Assembly: GCF_003286085.1 (NCBI RefSeq)
Contig: NW_020825362.1
Span: forward strand, 248,001-312,000
Length of the DNA: 64,000 nt
From: Drosophila persimilis
Lineage: Eukaryota; Arthropoda; Insecta; Diptera; Drosophilidae
Reading direction: 5' to 3'
The position numbers and the translations under genes are program-made. Of the stretch, positions 37,079 through 52,282 are shown one piece after another (the stretch's first letter is position 1; the number at the start of each line of letters is the position of its first letter). Below the pieces are notes generated by a model. That model did not search any database, was not told the DNA's origin, and saw only the letters and a program-made list of their open reading frames with translations.

Positions 37079-38923
37079 TGCTGGGTGTCGATGATCGTGA
37101 TGGATATCCTTGATATCCTCGATACTTGGCACAACGGAAGAGGACAGGAACCAGGCACAAAAAAAAAACAACCAAAATAAAATGCATGCAAAAGCAAACG
37201 ACGAACACAAAAACGGATGCACTATCGGGATCGGGATTCAACTACAATCTACAATCTTGACTACACTAATTTCTTTCGAGGATCGCTTAGGATCGAGCAG
37301 GAGCAACAGTATCGTTTCACACGAGAGCGCGCTTCGCAAGGTTTCTCTTCTTTCGATCTATGCGATCCACTCAGCTCGAGGCCAGATGAAGTTCTGTTGT
37401 CGTGTTGCCGCGTGGACGGCTCGGGAACCCTTTTTCCGAAGCAGCAGCACCGCTCGGACCCTGCTTTCGTTTTCTTCCAGGGAGGAGTGCGGAACGAGGA
37501 CACTGCATAAAATCACGTAGCAGACGAGAAAGGGTTAAAACAGGGATAAAAACAAAGCAGTGGAAGGAGAGCGGCTGTCGGGCGGTGAGGAGTGCAAGGG
37601 TATTGGCGCTTCCAGTTTTCTTTGGAGGGTAAGTTTTTATTTCCAGAGGCCGTACACACACAGAAGAGAGCGAGAGCGAGCGAGAAAGAGAAAGAGAGAC
37701 AGAGGGAGGGAGAGAGGGAGAGAGAGTTGAGTAGAAATCCAAGTTTGAGTGAGTTTTTTGTGCTCCGCCTCTGGGAGTAGATATCACCTTTGAGTGTTTC
37801 CCGAAGATCCTTCATTTCGTGTCCGATGATCCTTTTTTTTGCTGATAGTTTCCGTTAAAATGTTGGAATATTTAAATTGAATAAAATGCAAGACATGCAT
37901 AAATTTGTGAACAAAAAAAAAGCGGAATATGGAAACCTTTTCGGTTCCCAGGAAAAAGAAAGAACAAATGGAAAACGCCAAGGTTTTTTTGAGTTGATAT
38001 ATTTTTTTACACAAAAACCCTTTACAATAGATTTAAATTTAAACTTAAATATTTCCGTTTATTCTCTATCGATAATCCTAATTCTACTATTATTATTGGA
38101 TCCACTCCAAGTGATCTTTCAAGATCATGAAAGATTTAAGCATGTTCTTATTTTCGCTCCTACTATGAACATATGGTGATATGTGTATTCCATTGGCTTT
38201 GTCTTTTTTGCTATGGTCTTAATTCTAGACCGGAACAGTGCGACTTGTTATCATTTGCTATCATTTCTTAAAAAATGATTTTGAAGTTCAATCATAAACA
38301 TATATTGCAAACAGATTCTATATTTTTGTTGTTGGTAAATGCGTATGCTCCCCTTTCGGAAGCTTCCCCCCATTCTGGTTTTCGCATTATACTGAAATTT
38401 TTTCTCTCGCTCTATTCTGTATTGCTTGCATAACTGTGAAAAGCCCGCTTTACGGTTTTAAATTATTAAAAAATAAAACACAAGACCTGACATGCATAAA
38501 TTTGTGAGCAACAAAAAAGGAAATCTTTTCGGTTGAATCTTGTTTTCCCTGGAAAAAAGTGAAGGAATGAAAAATTGCAAGGATTTTTTGTGTTTATATA
38601 TTTGGTATATACAAAAACAGTTTACAATAGGGGGTTTTTTTTTTATTAAATAGGGGAATACTTTTAAAGATTGCCGTTTACTCTCTATCGATAATCGTAA
38701 TAGCTATTATTATTATTGGATTCAATCCGATCCGAGCCGAGCCGAGCCGAACGGAACCGAACCGAAAAGATCCGTTAGATTTAGGTATGAATAGATTACA
38801 CTAGGATTTGGGGATTTAGGGTTAACAGTCGAAGAGCAGGAACCCCGGGCTATCGTAGGCCGTTCCGGTCCGCGGACACCGCTACAAGAGCAGGGTTCCC
38901 CGAGCAGGGAGCAGGGTTCCTCA
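37079..38923. other. nab 5' region and nab-mas intergenic DNA
   Basis: A purine-rich (GAGA) tract at 37665-37730 (CTCTC on the nab strand) could bind Trithorax-like and mark the nab promoter. Further along are two diverged copies of a block of about 230-260 bp (37879-38106 and 38470-38727). The last part should include the mas 3' UTR. Confidence 0.5.
37879..38727. repeat. Diverged direct duplication of about 230-260 bp
   Basis: Copy A (37879-38106) and copy B (38470-38727) share, in the same order, GACATGCATAAATTTGTGA, a TTTTCGGTT block, a GGTTTTTTT-like T-run, ACAATAG, CTCTATCGATAATC and TATTATTATTGGAT. Indels separate the matching segments. No coding sequence or terminal inverted repeats were seen. 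Confidence 0.7.
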
Positions 38924-42628
<3,705 letters not shown>

Positions 42629-42637
42629 GGTCAGCAC

Positions 42638-44233
42638 ATGCTCATTGCTTTAGCATAAAATCTGAGAGAATCTTTGAGAATCGGAGGGAAAAGAGTGAAG
42701 TAATTAGCGTTTGGTTCAAGTGAAAGTCGAGGAGGCCACTGAGTCATCTGATGTGTTCTGTCTGCTGGCTGCTATGTAACCCAAGAGCCCCTGGGGCCGA
42801 CATCTGACGTAATGCAGCAGCAGCTTGGGGCAGATGCGAGAGCATTGCCACCTCAAGATCATCATCATAATCATCATTATGATGATCTCTGAATCGTGGC
42901 AGAGTGTGATAAGAAGTTAAACTCGTTTTCACACATTCGTTTGTGTCGTGGAGTGGAGTTAGGAGAGGACTCGGTTCGGTTCCCACTCCACTCTCTGGTG
43001 GCAGGTGGCCCCCTTTTTGTATATTACGTATACGCATACGTATCCAAGAAGAGATCAATACCCATTCTACACCCATTCCGGAATGGGAATGCCAAGAGTT
43101 CCTAACGGATCAGTGCTCCACAGCAGACACAGACACAATTCCGGCTTAATGGGAATGATATGTATTTGGGTTGTTGCCCAAGAACCAGAAATGGAAATGG
43201 AAACAGAGAAAGAATTGTCAAACCAAACTGGTTACACGCCTCCTCCTCCTTCTCCCTCCCCCCGATCTGTAGACAGACGATTTCCATGCAAATATGTAAT
43301 TATACCAAAAGTATTTATCTACCAAAAAAAGAGACGACAATGGTAAAAGCAGTGGCATTCTTTCAAAACGGAACCGTTTAGTGAATGAAATAGAAAGTAC
43401 TTAGTGGCAACGAAATGAAATGAAACCTACTCTTCAGATAGAGATCTTTTTAGCGAAAGTGCAGCGCCGCAAGATGCCAACTGTTGGACAATGAAATTGT
43501 ACACCGGACTCACACACTTCCCCACATCACGTGCGGGTCTGGTCGGGTCGGGTCGGGTCTTCTCGAAGCTTTCTAGGGAAAACCGGAAATTTCCGGGAGG
43601 TAGGGCAACAATATATTAATTACGATTCCGGGGCCATATTCCTCATTCTTTCTAGAAAGTGACTGACTTGGATCTTGGTCTTTCGGTTAGCCAAAAACCA
43701 ATTCTAGCCGCTCCCCACAAGACGTCAAAGGCACACACGTATTTTGGGTCAAGACTGTCTCTCTCTCTCTCTCGCTCTCTCTCTCTCCCTGTCGCTTTGG
43801 CAGCTCCCCGTTTTGTGCTTCCCTCATTCTTGCCCCATTCTGTCAGTCACCACGCCTACGCCATCATGAATACCAAGTCCGGCACCAAAACCGATAACTG
43901 GGTCAGATGCATAAGGCGCGACGGCGTTAACACCGATACGATCCATTCCGATCCGATCCGATCGTTCCCCCTTCCTACTCTCTCTCTCTCTCTCTGTGTC
44001 GCTCTCTGTCTCTCGCTGGAGAGTTTGTTCTTCTTGGGAATCACTTGAAATTCCAGTTGCTGAATTTGAATTTCACACCGTACCGTACCCCACGAAAGAA
44101 GAATGAAAGAATGTCTTTCAAAAACAAACAGAAATGCCGATGGAAGAACGGTTAACTTTAACTGTAAACGACACACGCTGGCACACGCACACGAACACGA
44201 ACACACATGCACAGGCACGATCGGACATCAACA
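42638..44233. other. mas upstream region
   Basis: Non-coding. It contains an imperfect hairpin of CAT/ATG repeats at 42857-42889, a GGGTCG repeat near 43540-43560 and CT-rich microsatellites near 43758-43790 and 43980-44000. Likely mas 5' UTR and regulatory sequence. Confidence 0.5.
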
Positions 44234-44237
44234 TGCA
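44234..44237. repeat. Target-site duplication, left copy (TGCA)
   Basis: TGCA precedes the 5' LTR, and the same four bases directly follow the 3' LTR (47229-47232), as expected from integrase-mediated insertion of a gypsy-type element. Confidence 0.85.
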
Positions 44238-44769
44238 AGTTAACGTACCCAATTCCATTGAGCTCTTATACGAGTTGTAAACAATCTTTGGTTTTCCAAA
44301 ACGAAAACAATTTCAATCTTGGGCCTCCGCCTAATTGATTTCTAAGATGTACAATCTCAAGCGCCCCCGCCGCAATCCCATTCTTTGACACTCGCCTAAA
44401 TGGAAAACCAATGTTTGCCCACACCCGGCTTCTCATAAACAATCTCACTCCCGGCTTTCTGCAGATCCTGCACTTTAGGCCTTTTACAGTTCTCTCTTTG
44501 GATGACGAAATCTAATACTCGGGATGGCGAAATCAATTGAAATGTTTATAGAAAAACGATTCCCGAAAGGGATCAACGATGCAAAGATCAGAAAGTTCAA
44601 ATCAGTCTTGATCCAGCAGCGACACCGCAAAGTCTAGCTAAATATTAAGATCGCGCAATCCCTTGGCCCGGAATTCCTTTGTGACCCTCTACTTAAATCT
44701 ATATCAGTGAAGTTCGAAGTAAAATAAAAACTTTTTAAAAACACAATCCGCTACCGCAGTTGTTTAATT
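44238..44769 (+). repeat. 5' LTR
   Basis: 532 bp copy matching 46697-47228 throughout on reading. It starts AGTTAACGTACCC and ends GTTGTTTAATT. An internal AATAAA near 44723 probably serves polyadenylation. Confidence 0.95.
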
Positions 44770-44786
44770 GGCGCCCAACGTGGGGC
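44769..44786 (+). other. Retroelement primer-binding site (tRNA-Lys type)
   Basis: TGGCGCCCAACGTGGGGC directly abuts the 5' LTR; its first T overlaps the LTR end. Confidence 0.85.
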
Positions 44787-44954
44787 GACGTTGTCTAAAA
44801 AGCACCGAATGATAAAAGTGTTGCGTCGTGCCGAAACCCGAAGGACAATTAATTAATGGAATAAATCCTTCAAAATTAAAAACGCGGAGTGACTGTGTGA
44901 TATAGATAAAAAAAAGTGAGATAAAAAGGAAACAAACCGGAGCTTAGGGTGTGC

Positions 44955-45009
44955 AAAAACAAATACAAATACAAATACAAATACAAATACAAATACAAAT
45001 ACAAATACA
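44955..45009 (+). repeat. (ACAAAT)n tandem repeat in retroelement leader
   Basis: About nine near-perfect copies of the hexamer ACAAAT between the primer-binding site and the residual pol frame. Confidence 0.9.
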
Positions 45010-45055
45010 ACGCAAAATACAAATAAAACAAAAAGCTAATCAAGGCAATTCGTAA

Positions 45056-45322
45056 ATACAAAAAAAACCAAAGAAACCCAAAGTTTTTAAAAAAACAAAA
45101 CCAACAAAACCGACAAAACCAAAATACAAAGAAAGTGAAACGATCAGCGAAGCCAAAGAAGGAAGACCCCCAGAAGACCCAGCTGAGCAAAGAAATTTAA
45201 GAAGGAAGACCCGTTCGAAGATCTGCCAAACTAAGAAGGACGACCCCTACCGGATATTTCAAAATGTATGCGAATATACTAATACTGACTTTTGTTATAT
45301 TGACGACTGCGGAAGTAATTGA
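45056..45322 (+). pseudogene. Residual 3' end of retroelement pol frame
   Basis: An 88-codon frame with no upstream stop until 45053. Its Lys/Pro-rich, highly basic start (KPTKPTKPKYKES) and charged middle resemble the C-terminal tail of a gypsy-type integrase. It overlaps the env start by 59 nt, the usual pol/env arrangement in these elements. The catalytic parts of pol are absent. The identification is inferred from position and composition. Confidence 0.55.
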
Positions 45323-46686
45323 CTATACGCATAGTGACTATCTATTGCTCAAAGACGACAGAGACGTTTACACTTATGAAACATACGCTGAACTTTTCCA
45401 TATTACTAATTTGAGTTTTTATAGAGAGATAATTGATAAAGAATCCAAATATGTCAACAAATCAATTAATTCAGACGATGAGTGGGAAATATCAATGGAC
45501 TTAAGTCTATTAAAATTAATGATTTCAGAATTAGTTCCAAAACGGAAAGAAAGGGGAATAAATGAATTAGGTACCATTTGGAAATGGATAGCAGGCAGCC
45601 CTGATCATGACGACTTTTTGAAAATACAAAATAAAGTAAATGAATTAACTGAAAATAATAATAAACAATTTGTAATAAATTCCAAATTTTTCAAAGAAAT
45701 TGAATTGCTATCAAATTCATTAAAGAATGTCATCTTCAATGAAGAAACGATACTGAGAAAGCATCGTTTAAAATTAATAACTTTTGACCTACTAAATTTA
45801 GTTGATACCATAACCCTCTTAAAAGTAAACATTTTCAATACAAAAATTTTAAATAAAAACGAAATAGAGGACATTTATAAGCATGAAAAACATAATGTTG
45901 AACTGTCTGATCTGTTGGACATTGCAACGGTTAAAATAATTCGAAATGCAGATTTAATAATCATTTACATAAAATATCCTCAAATTAAAGATATTTGCAA
46001 GTTTTACCATGCAAGAGCCATCTCACAAAATGATGGAATGTTAGTTATAAGTGAAAAAGTTTGTGAATGTAAGGAGAAATACTATTTAATGAATAATTTT
46101 AAAAGTGAAACTTTTAACAATTACGCACAAATAAATTTAAAGAGTACCTGTTTCACCAATTTACTTAATGGCTTTAAAGCCAACTGCACTAAAAAAAGGG
46201 AAAAAAAACAAAGAAATAGACATCATTCAGGATGGTGCCATATTAGTTTCAGGCAAAAATATCGTAGACAATACTACTTTGTTAGGATCGTATCTCCTTA
46301 TATTCAACAACACAATTGTAATAAATAATATAAGCCACATAAATGATAAGGGTAAAATTCTAAAATATATATCGCATCATAGATATAGCGATTTTGAATT
46401 AGTTGATTATATACAATCAAATGATAAGCAATTTTCTTTTGATAATGTTAATATTTTAAATCCCCTTATAACATTAGGTAATACGGCCTTACCATTAACA
46501 ACATTATTTTTAATCATTTTGATATTGTTAATGTTATTTTACTTCTGCTATAAATTAACCAAATTTGTACTTATTAAATCAATAAGAATACCGTCAGAAG
46601 AAATAGTGGAAAGCAACATTCAAATACTGTCAGAAGAAATTAGAGCTCTATCAGAACTTCAAAATGTATCGGGACGAAACATTTAA
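45264..46686 (+). pseudogene. Errantivirus-type env (F-like fusion glycoprotein), frameshifted
   Basis: The first frame (45264-46328) has a hydrophobic leader (residues 2-15), a basic furin-type site ending near residue 97 (KRKER) and, right after it, a fusion-peptide-like segment (GINELGTIWKWIAG) matching the F-protein-like env family of gypsy elements. A second frame (46168-46686, offset by one base) carries the rest: ectodomain, a transmembrane helix near 46480-46550 and a cytoplasmic tail. The break falls in or near the A-rich tract at about 46190-46210, so a full-length product is not expected. Composition is far more AT-rich than neighbouring host genes. Confidence 0.85.
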
Positions 46687-46696
46687 GAATGGGGGG

Positions 46697-47228
46697 AGTT
46701 AACGTACCCAATTCCATTGAGCTCTTATACGAGTTGTAAACAATCTTTGGTTTTCCAAAACGAAAACAATTTCAATCTTGGGCCTCCGCCTAATTGATTT
46801 CTAAGATGTACAATCTCAAGCGCCCCCGCCGCAATCCCATTCTTTGACACTCGCCTAAATGGAAAACCAATGTTTGCCCACACCCGGCTTCTCATAAACA
46901 ATCTCACTCCCGGCTTTCTGCAGATCCTGCACTTTAGGCCTTTTACAGTTCTCTCTTTGGATGACGAAATCTAATACTCGGGATGGCGAAATCAATTGAA
47001 ATGTTTATAGAAAAACGATTCCCGAAAGGGATCAACGATGCAAAGATCAGAAAGTTCAAATCAGTCTTGATCCAGCAGCGACACCGCAAAGTCTAGCTAA
47101 ATATTAAGATCGCGCAATCCCTTGGCCCGGAATTCCTTTGTGACCCTCTACTTAAATCTATATCAGTGAAGTTCGAAGTAAAATAAAAACTTTTTAAAAA
47201 CACAATCCGCTACCGCAGTTGTTTAATT
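46697..47228 (+). repeat. 3' LTR
   Basis: Copy of the 5' LTR, directly after the GGGGGG polypurine tract and followed by the TGCA target-site duplication. Confidence 0.95.
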
Positions 47229-50200
47229 TGCACATGTATGTACGCATGTGTGTATGTAGGCACGCCTGTCCATCTATCGTAGTTGATTCGGAGCTGCTTT
47301 TCAATTTGCAAAGCGATTTTTTCGTTGGTCTCTTTCGTTTTTAGCACTTCCATAAAAGTTACAAAAAAAAGACAAGGCACATAAATACCAAGTACTAGCC
47401 AGCCACAGAAGAAGCAGGAGATAACGAAGAAAGGCACCAGAAGATGAAGGAGGAGATGAAGTAGTAGTAGAAGACCACATCAAAGAGGAAGAGGAACCAC
47501 TCTTCGCCTAAGGCTCGTCGGTTCACGAACAAGTTAAGCGACTTCTACTGCTACTGCTGGCTGCCTCTCTCTCTCTCCGCTTCTTTCTTTCCGAACGTAC
47601 CATAACGGTATACGCATATGTACATATGTAACTGTGAGCTGGCAGCCAGGAGACAGTCCATATGCAGATGCCGTCACCTTGGAATGCACTTGGAATCCGG
47701 CACAAGACACACTCCCACCTGCACCGCACCTGCTGCACCACACGCAAAAGTCCACATCAAGGCACACAAAAAAAAACACACACACATACTCGTATATCAC
47801 TCACAATGTTTTAAAATTAGAACAGAAGGAGGATCGTACGATCCACGGCAACCGTTGCTTCTTAGTTGTGGACTGGAATGAGAGGCGACGACTGCACCTT
47901 GCGAAAGCCAGAAACGATCTGACCAGCGCTCAAGGTTCTCATCGCTGGTAAGCCATAAGAAGCCGAGCTTGGCGCTCAAGCAGGCCGCCAAGGCCAGGCC
48001 CAGGCCCCGCGTCCGATCCGATCCGATCCGAGCCGCGGCCACAGCTGGAGAAAGTGTGGAAAAGACAGGCAAAGAGAGCCCAAAAGTTTAAAGAGAAACT
48101 ATCCACAATCTACCTGGCTCTTCCGTCCGACTCTTATGACCATCACCTGTTTTGTGCTCTCTCTTTCTCTTATGACCGTCCAATCCATCACCTGTTCGAG
48201 TGTTAGTGTGAGTGGGCCTACCTGGCCACTCTTTTGTGTGTCCGTGTGTGGCCCATAAAGAAGGATGGCCTGGGATTCGTGTCGATTGGTCGCCCAAATT
48301 GCCACTTAAGATCGGGGGTTAACCATTTTGAAGACATTTTTATTAGACACTAGCAATCCCCTACCGCTGCCCTTGCCAAAAAAAGGAACAAGAAAGAAAT
48401 TGCACCCCCCGGAGTGTGCCTACTTATCGGATTAGCAATTGCGATTCCCGAACCGAGCCGCGGGGAAGGATCGTTACCCAATCATCATTTTTGCGCATTT
48501 GCATTCTGCCCGGGACTTAGTTATGCAAATTTCAAGTGCAACAAGATGTTGCACACACACTCGTATGCTAATTTACAGCACATTTTCGCAAGTCACAGCC
48601 CTGCAGCCCTTCAGAATACTGATCTGCATCTTGATCTTGGCTTGGGTTCGGGCTTCGGCCTGGGTTTGGCTCTGGCTCTGGATGGAAGAGCTGTTGACGT
48701 TTCTCTGTTGTCAAACATTGTAGAATGCAATTATGAGTGCGCGAATCTCTAATGAGCAACTAAGTAGGCAATGCAGATGCTCTCATTTGCATACCGCCTG
48801 GGAAAACTGCGTAATCCGATAAGAAGGGGATTTGTGGTTCAGTGGGAAAATGATTTCGAATTATAGTTTGTAGACAAAATAAAGCAGTCACAAAAGAAAC
48901 TTCAAAGCTTCCAATTGAAAGTCGAATACTTGTATCTCTTAAATTACCGAATCTAAGCCTCTGAGATATGTAGGTATCTTGAGATAAAAGACAACAATTC
49001 CCATCCTAGTAATGGCACCTAGTAAACAACATATCCTTGCCGTCTGCCACGCCAACAATCGGGTAAGGTAAGGTAATCAAATGTCTAGGCAAATGAACAG
49101 TCTCTGAACAGGCTCTTTCGTTGTCCTTCGATCGCGGATGTTCCCAGGCTCTGGCGCGCATCCTTCGTTTCGGGGCAAAATCTTCTCAAGACGAAACTTC
49201 ACACGACAGTCTCGGATCGCAATTTGAATAAAACGCTGCATAAAAAAAATTGAAAGTGGTAAAAAAAAGTGAAAAAACTTCCTAAAAAAAAGTCTAGAGG
49301 AAAAAAAAGAATTTATCATTCCGTGCGTGCGTGTGTGTGAGAGAGGAGTATTTTATACCTGGAAGAACCGAAGGCAAATAGATAAGGAGACGCTGCCGCT
49401 GTCGCTGTCGCTGTCGTTGGTGGTGGTGGTTCGTCCTTCGTCCTGCGTATGCAAATTTGATCGCCCGAGTCCGTGATGATTCCTTTTCAATTTGAACAAT
49501 GCCGAGGGTCGCCGGATCGCCCTGTCCCCTGGCCACACATGTTTTTGTGTCTGCGTTTTTTCTACATTAATCGTCCTATTTAAAAAAAAAATGATTAAAC
49601 CCTTTTGCTGCTTCGTTCGGTACATTTTTTTTAAAGATTTTTCCCCGTTTTTGATGCGGCTTGTGTGAGGTTCATCTTTTTTTTGTTGTTTTTTTGCTTA
49701 AGTCATCCCGTTGTTGTAATTTCACTTTTTCCGTGAGAACTTTTAGTCGATGTCTTGGGCGAAATTCGAGGAAGAATGAGAGGAGGCAAAGGAACTGGAG
49801 ATAGCTAAGAATGGGAGACGCTCGACGCTTGATGCTTGAGGTATAATAGAAAGACGATCTTAGACAATATGATCTTTGAATTTGGAGCAGTGCAGCAGTA
49901 TTAGTATTGGTTTACTCTTGATGTTTTTTAGTCGTGGAAACTCATGAGAGTAAAAACTGAGCTGAGATAAAAAGCAATTTATTGCTAAAGATTTCCTAAA
50001 ACTAATTCAAACTTAAAAACCAAATCATAGACGCCTTTTCTTGTGGTTACAGTATTTATTTCGTAAAATACAAGACACAATTTATGCTTAAATAATCAAG
50101 AGGCCTGCCCTGATCCGAGCTCCGACCCGGCCCCGATCCCGACACCCGACCCCCGACCCCGAACCGGAGCCTGACCCTACCCGCCAGCATCGACAGCAAT

Positions 50201-51238
50201 CTACCCCCCGCGGGGCGATGTACGATGATGATCTTGTGGAGTTGCTGGCACTGGTACTGGCCTGAGATCTGACCGAGTTTCCTCAATTTGCATATCAAGG
50301 AGGAACGGAACCCTTGTAAGTTTTAGACAGGGTGCCGTCGACGGGTGCAAGGCCTTGCAAGGGTTCGGTTTGTCATGGGAACAAAAGATGCATTCAGCGT
50401 CGAAGAATAGAGGGAATCAATATTTGAGGTAATTAATTAACAGCATCAATATTGAAGAATGGAAACCAACAGCAATATTCACATTTAGCAATCAATTGAT
50501 TGACAATTCAATCATATCGTGCAATTTGATCAGCGAAAGTCATTTATGATCGTGTTTCAAAGCTAAGGTCCAAAGAATTTCACTTCAAAATTCCCTTTAA
50601 CTTAAAAAAAGTGAATTTATTTCGTAAGTACGTTTATTGCAACTACAATTGTATTGATTAAATATAACCTCCCTTGCTGTTGATAGGCTTTATTAGATAT
50701 GAAGTAAAGATATATCCGATTCCGCCCGCTCCTTGTACCTAGAAATTATTTGTTTATTTTAAAGTGTTGAAATGTTCAAGAGCCTCCATAATACATTCCC
50801 TAGTCAAACATAATTTTTAGAGTTCCTTTCGTGAGTTATAGCACTCTCTCCAGCTAAATCCAATAGCCATAATAGCCATAGATCATAAGCAGATATGTGA
50901 TAAACCTTATCAAAATGTAAAACAAGAAAGATTCAAACATACATACACATGTCAAAATAGACATTACAATACACAATGGAGTGGAAATGCTTTCATTCCA
51001 TAATACAACACGAGTTGTTCAGTTTTGTTTCGTTTCGTTTGGTTCAGATACAATTGTGAAATGAAATTCATGCAAAATATCAATATTTTTGTGTGTTTTC
51101 ATTAAACTCCAAATCCATTCTTAAATTGAATTCTTCGCAGCTCACAAAAATCGAAGTAGAAATCAACATAGAAAATAATTTACTGTAAGTATTGCAAAAT
51201 CAAAATTCGAACTAAAATTCAAATACAACGGATGCATG
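47229..51238. other. Non-coding DNA between the retroelement and the Ero1L upstream repeats
   Basis: About 4 kb without recognisable coding exons. Short ORFs lack family resemblance and splice support. It contains GATCCGATCCGATCCGAGCC-type repeats near 48010-48030 and similar C/G-rich motifs at 50110-50165. Probably distal regulatory sequence of mas or Ero1L. Confidence 0.5.
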
Positions 51239-51324
51239 CGCTCTTTTTACAGCGGTCTGGCAGCACTACGATGATTTAGCTATTCGCTCTTTTTACAGCG
51301 GTCTGGCAACACTGCGATGATTTA
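51239..51324. repeat. Tandem duplication of a 46 bp unit
   Basis: CGCTCTTTTTACAGCGGTCT begins at 51239 and again at 51285. Over the 40 bp visible in the second unit only two bases differ. Confidence 0.9.
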
Positions 51325-51403
51325 AATTTCGAGGAACTGCCACCTTACCGAAGCACTGCCACCACAATTGCGATTTTCAAATCGGTATGAATCGGGTATC
51401 GTA

Positions 51404-51625
51404 AAACTAGTTAATCTTGTAGAAAATTTACTCATCACGAGGATAAAATTATGTGGGCAGGGCTGAGATTTCTATCTAGTTCGTAATATTCCACGGAATA
51501 TCAAAGTATAAAGGAACTTGAATTCGTCAGTATATTTACGGTATATTTTAAAATGAGCCGGTATGTTTTGGTATATTTCTGAGGGTCGGGCGGTATATCT
51601 TAACCAGATATCCGCGGTCACACTA
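51404..51625 (+). promoter_or_regulatory. Promoter-like block with motif 6 and motif 1
   Basis: Several GTATATTT units (51530-51580) fit Ohler motif 6. CGGTCACACTA at 51615-51625 is an exact motif 1 (M1BP) match on the plus strand. No gene starts directly downstream; Ero1L begins about 0.9 kb further. It may be an alternative or relic Ero1L promoter. Confidence 0.5.
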
Positions 51626-52122
51626 ATTTTCTTGCCGCCACGTCTAGCTTACACACCTCTCAATTTTTTTACTTTTCATAGTTTTTCTAGTATTTTCCAG
51701 TATATTTTAAGACGCGCCATGGACCTCACCCTCTTGTCCTATGCACCAATGTTGAAACCGTGTAGAAGTGCCACCTAGAGCCATGTCCAGGCTACATCGA
51801 ACACTAATTAGTGATCAGAATCGAATTCGTTATCGTTTGCCATCAAAATCTCAATTTTTTTAATGGCGGCTATAAAGGCATGTCCAAAAAGTGGATAACG
51901 GAGGTTTTTCACACTGGCGCTTCCATGGGCTACAGTTTTTGAAACTTGTACCTTTCTGCTTCATGTGTCGCCTTTGTTAATTACATGAAAATTTAGTTCA
52001 AATGTGGGAAATGTGTAGTTAGCGTGTAGTTACTATGTAAGGAAATTCATTTAGTGGAAATTGTTGTTGACCGGTTTTGCTTAAACCTTATTTTATAAAC
52101 AATCCAAACAGATGAGAACCTA

Positions 52123-52282
52123 AAGTTAACTAGTCTTGTAGGAAATTGATGTAATAATCGGATAAAATTATGAGTTCAGACCCTCAGGTCTTAGTTAGCT
52201 AGTTATATTCCACGGAATACCCAAAACGAGGAATATGATGCAACTTGAATTCAAATAATTCGTCAGTATATTTACAGTATAT
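52123..52282 (+). repeat. Second, diverged copy of the block at 51404-51550, in the Ero1L promoter region
   Basis: Shares ACTAGTTAATCTTGTAG-like, GGATAAAATTATG, ATATTCCACGGAATA, AACTTGAATTC and CGTCAGTATATTTAC segments, in the same order, with 51404-51550. It lies about 280-430 bp upstream of the Ero1L ATG and probably includes its core promoter. Confidence 0.7.

Larger units (their letters stand above)
44238..47228 (+). mobile_element. Defective gypsy/errantivirus-type LTR retroelement carrying only env
   Basis: A 2991 bp insertion with two 532 bp LTRs (44238-44769 and 46697-47228) that I read as identical, beginning AGTTAAC. A primer-binding site at 44769-44786 (TGGCGCCCAACGTGGGGC) is complementary to the 3' end of tRNA-Lys, as in gypsy. 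A polypurine tract of six G lies at 46691-46696. The interior is only about 1.9 kb: leader, an (ACAAAT)n repeat, the 3' end of a pol frame and env. No gag, protease, reverse transcriptase or integrase core is present, so it cannot transpose alone. Identical LTRs indicate a recent insertion. It could come from a spliced env RNA or from internal deletion. Confidence 0.93.

Noticed and set aside
44876..45190. Minus-strand ORF rich in Phe, Tyr and Leu in the retroelement leader
   Set aside because: A product of the (ACAAAT)n repeat and poly-A runs read on the complementary strand.
51563..51778. 71-codon ORF after the distal promoter block
   Set aside because: Starts inside core-promoter motifs and has no protein-like features; no evidence of a gene between 51.6 and 52.5 kb.
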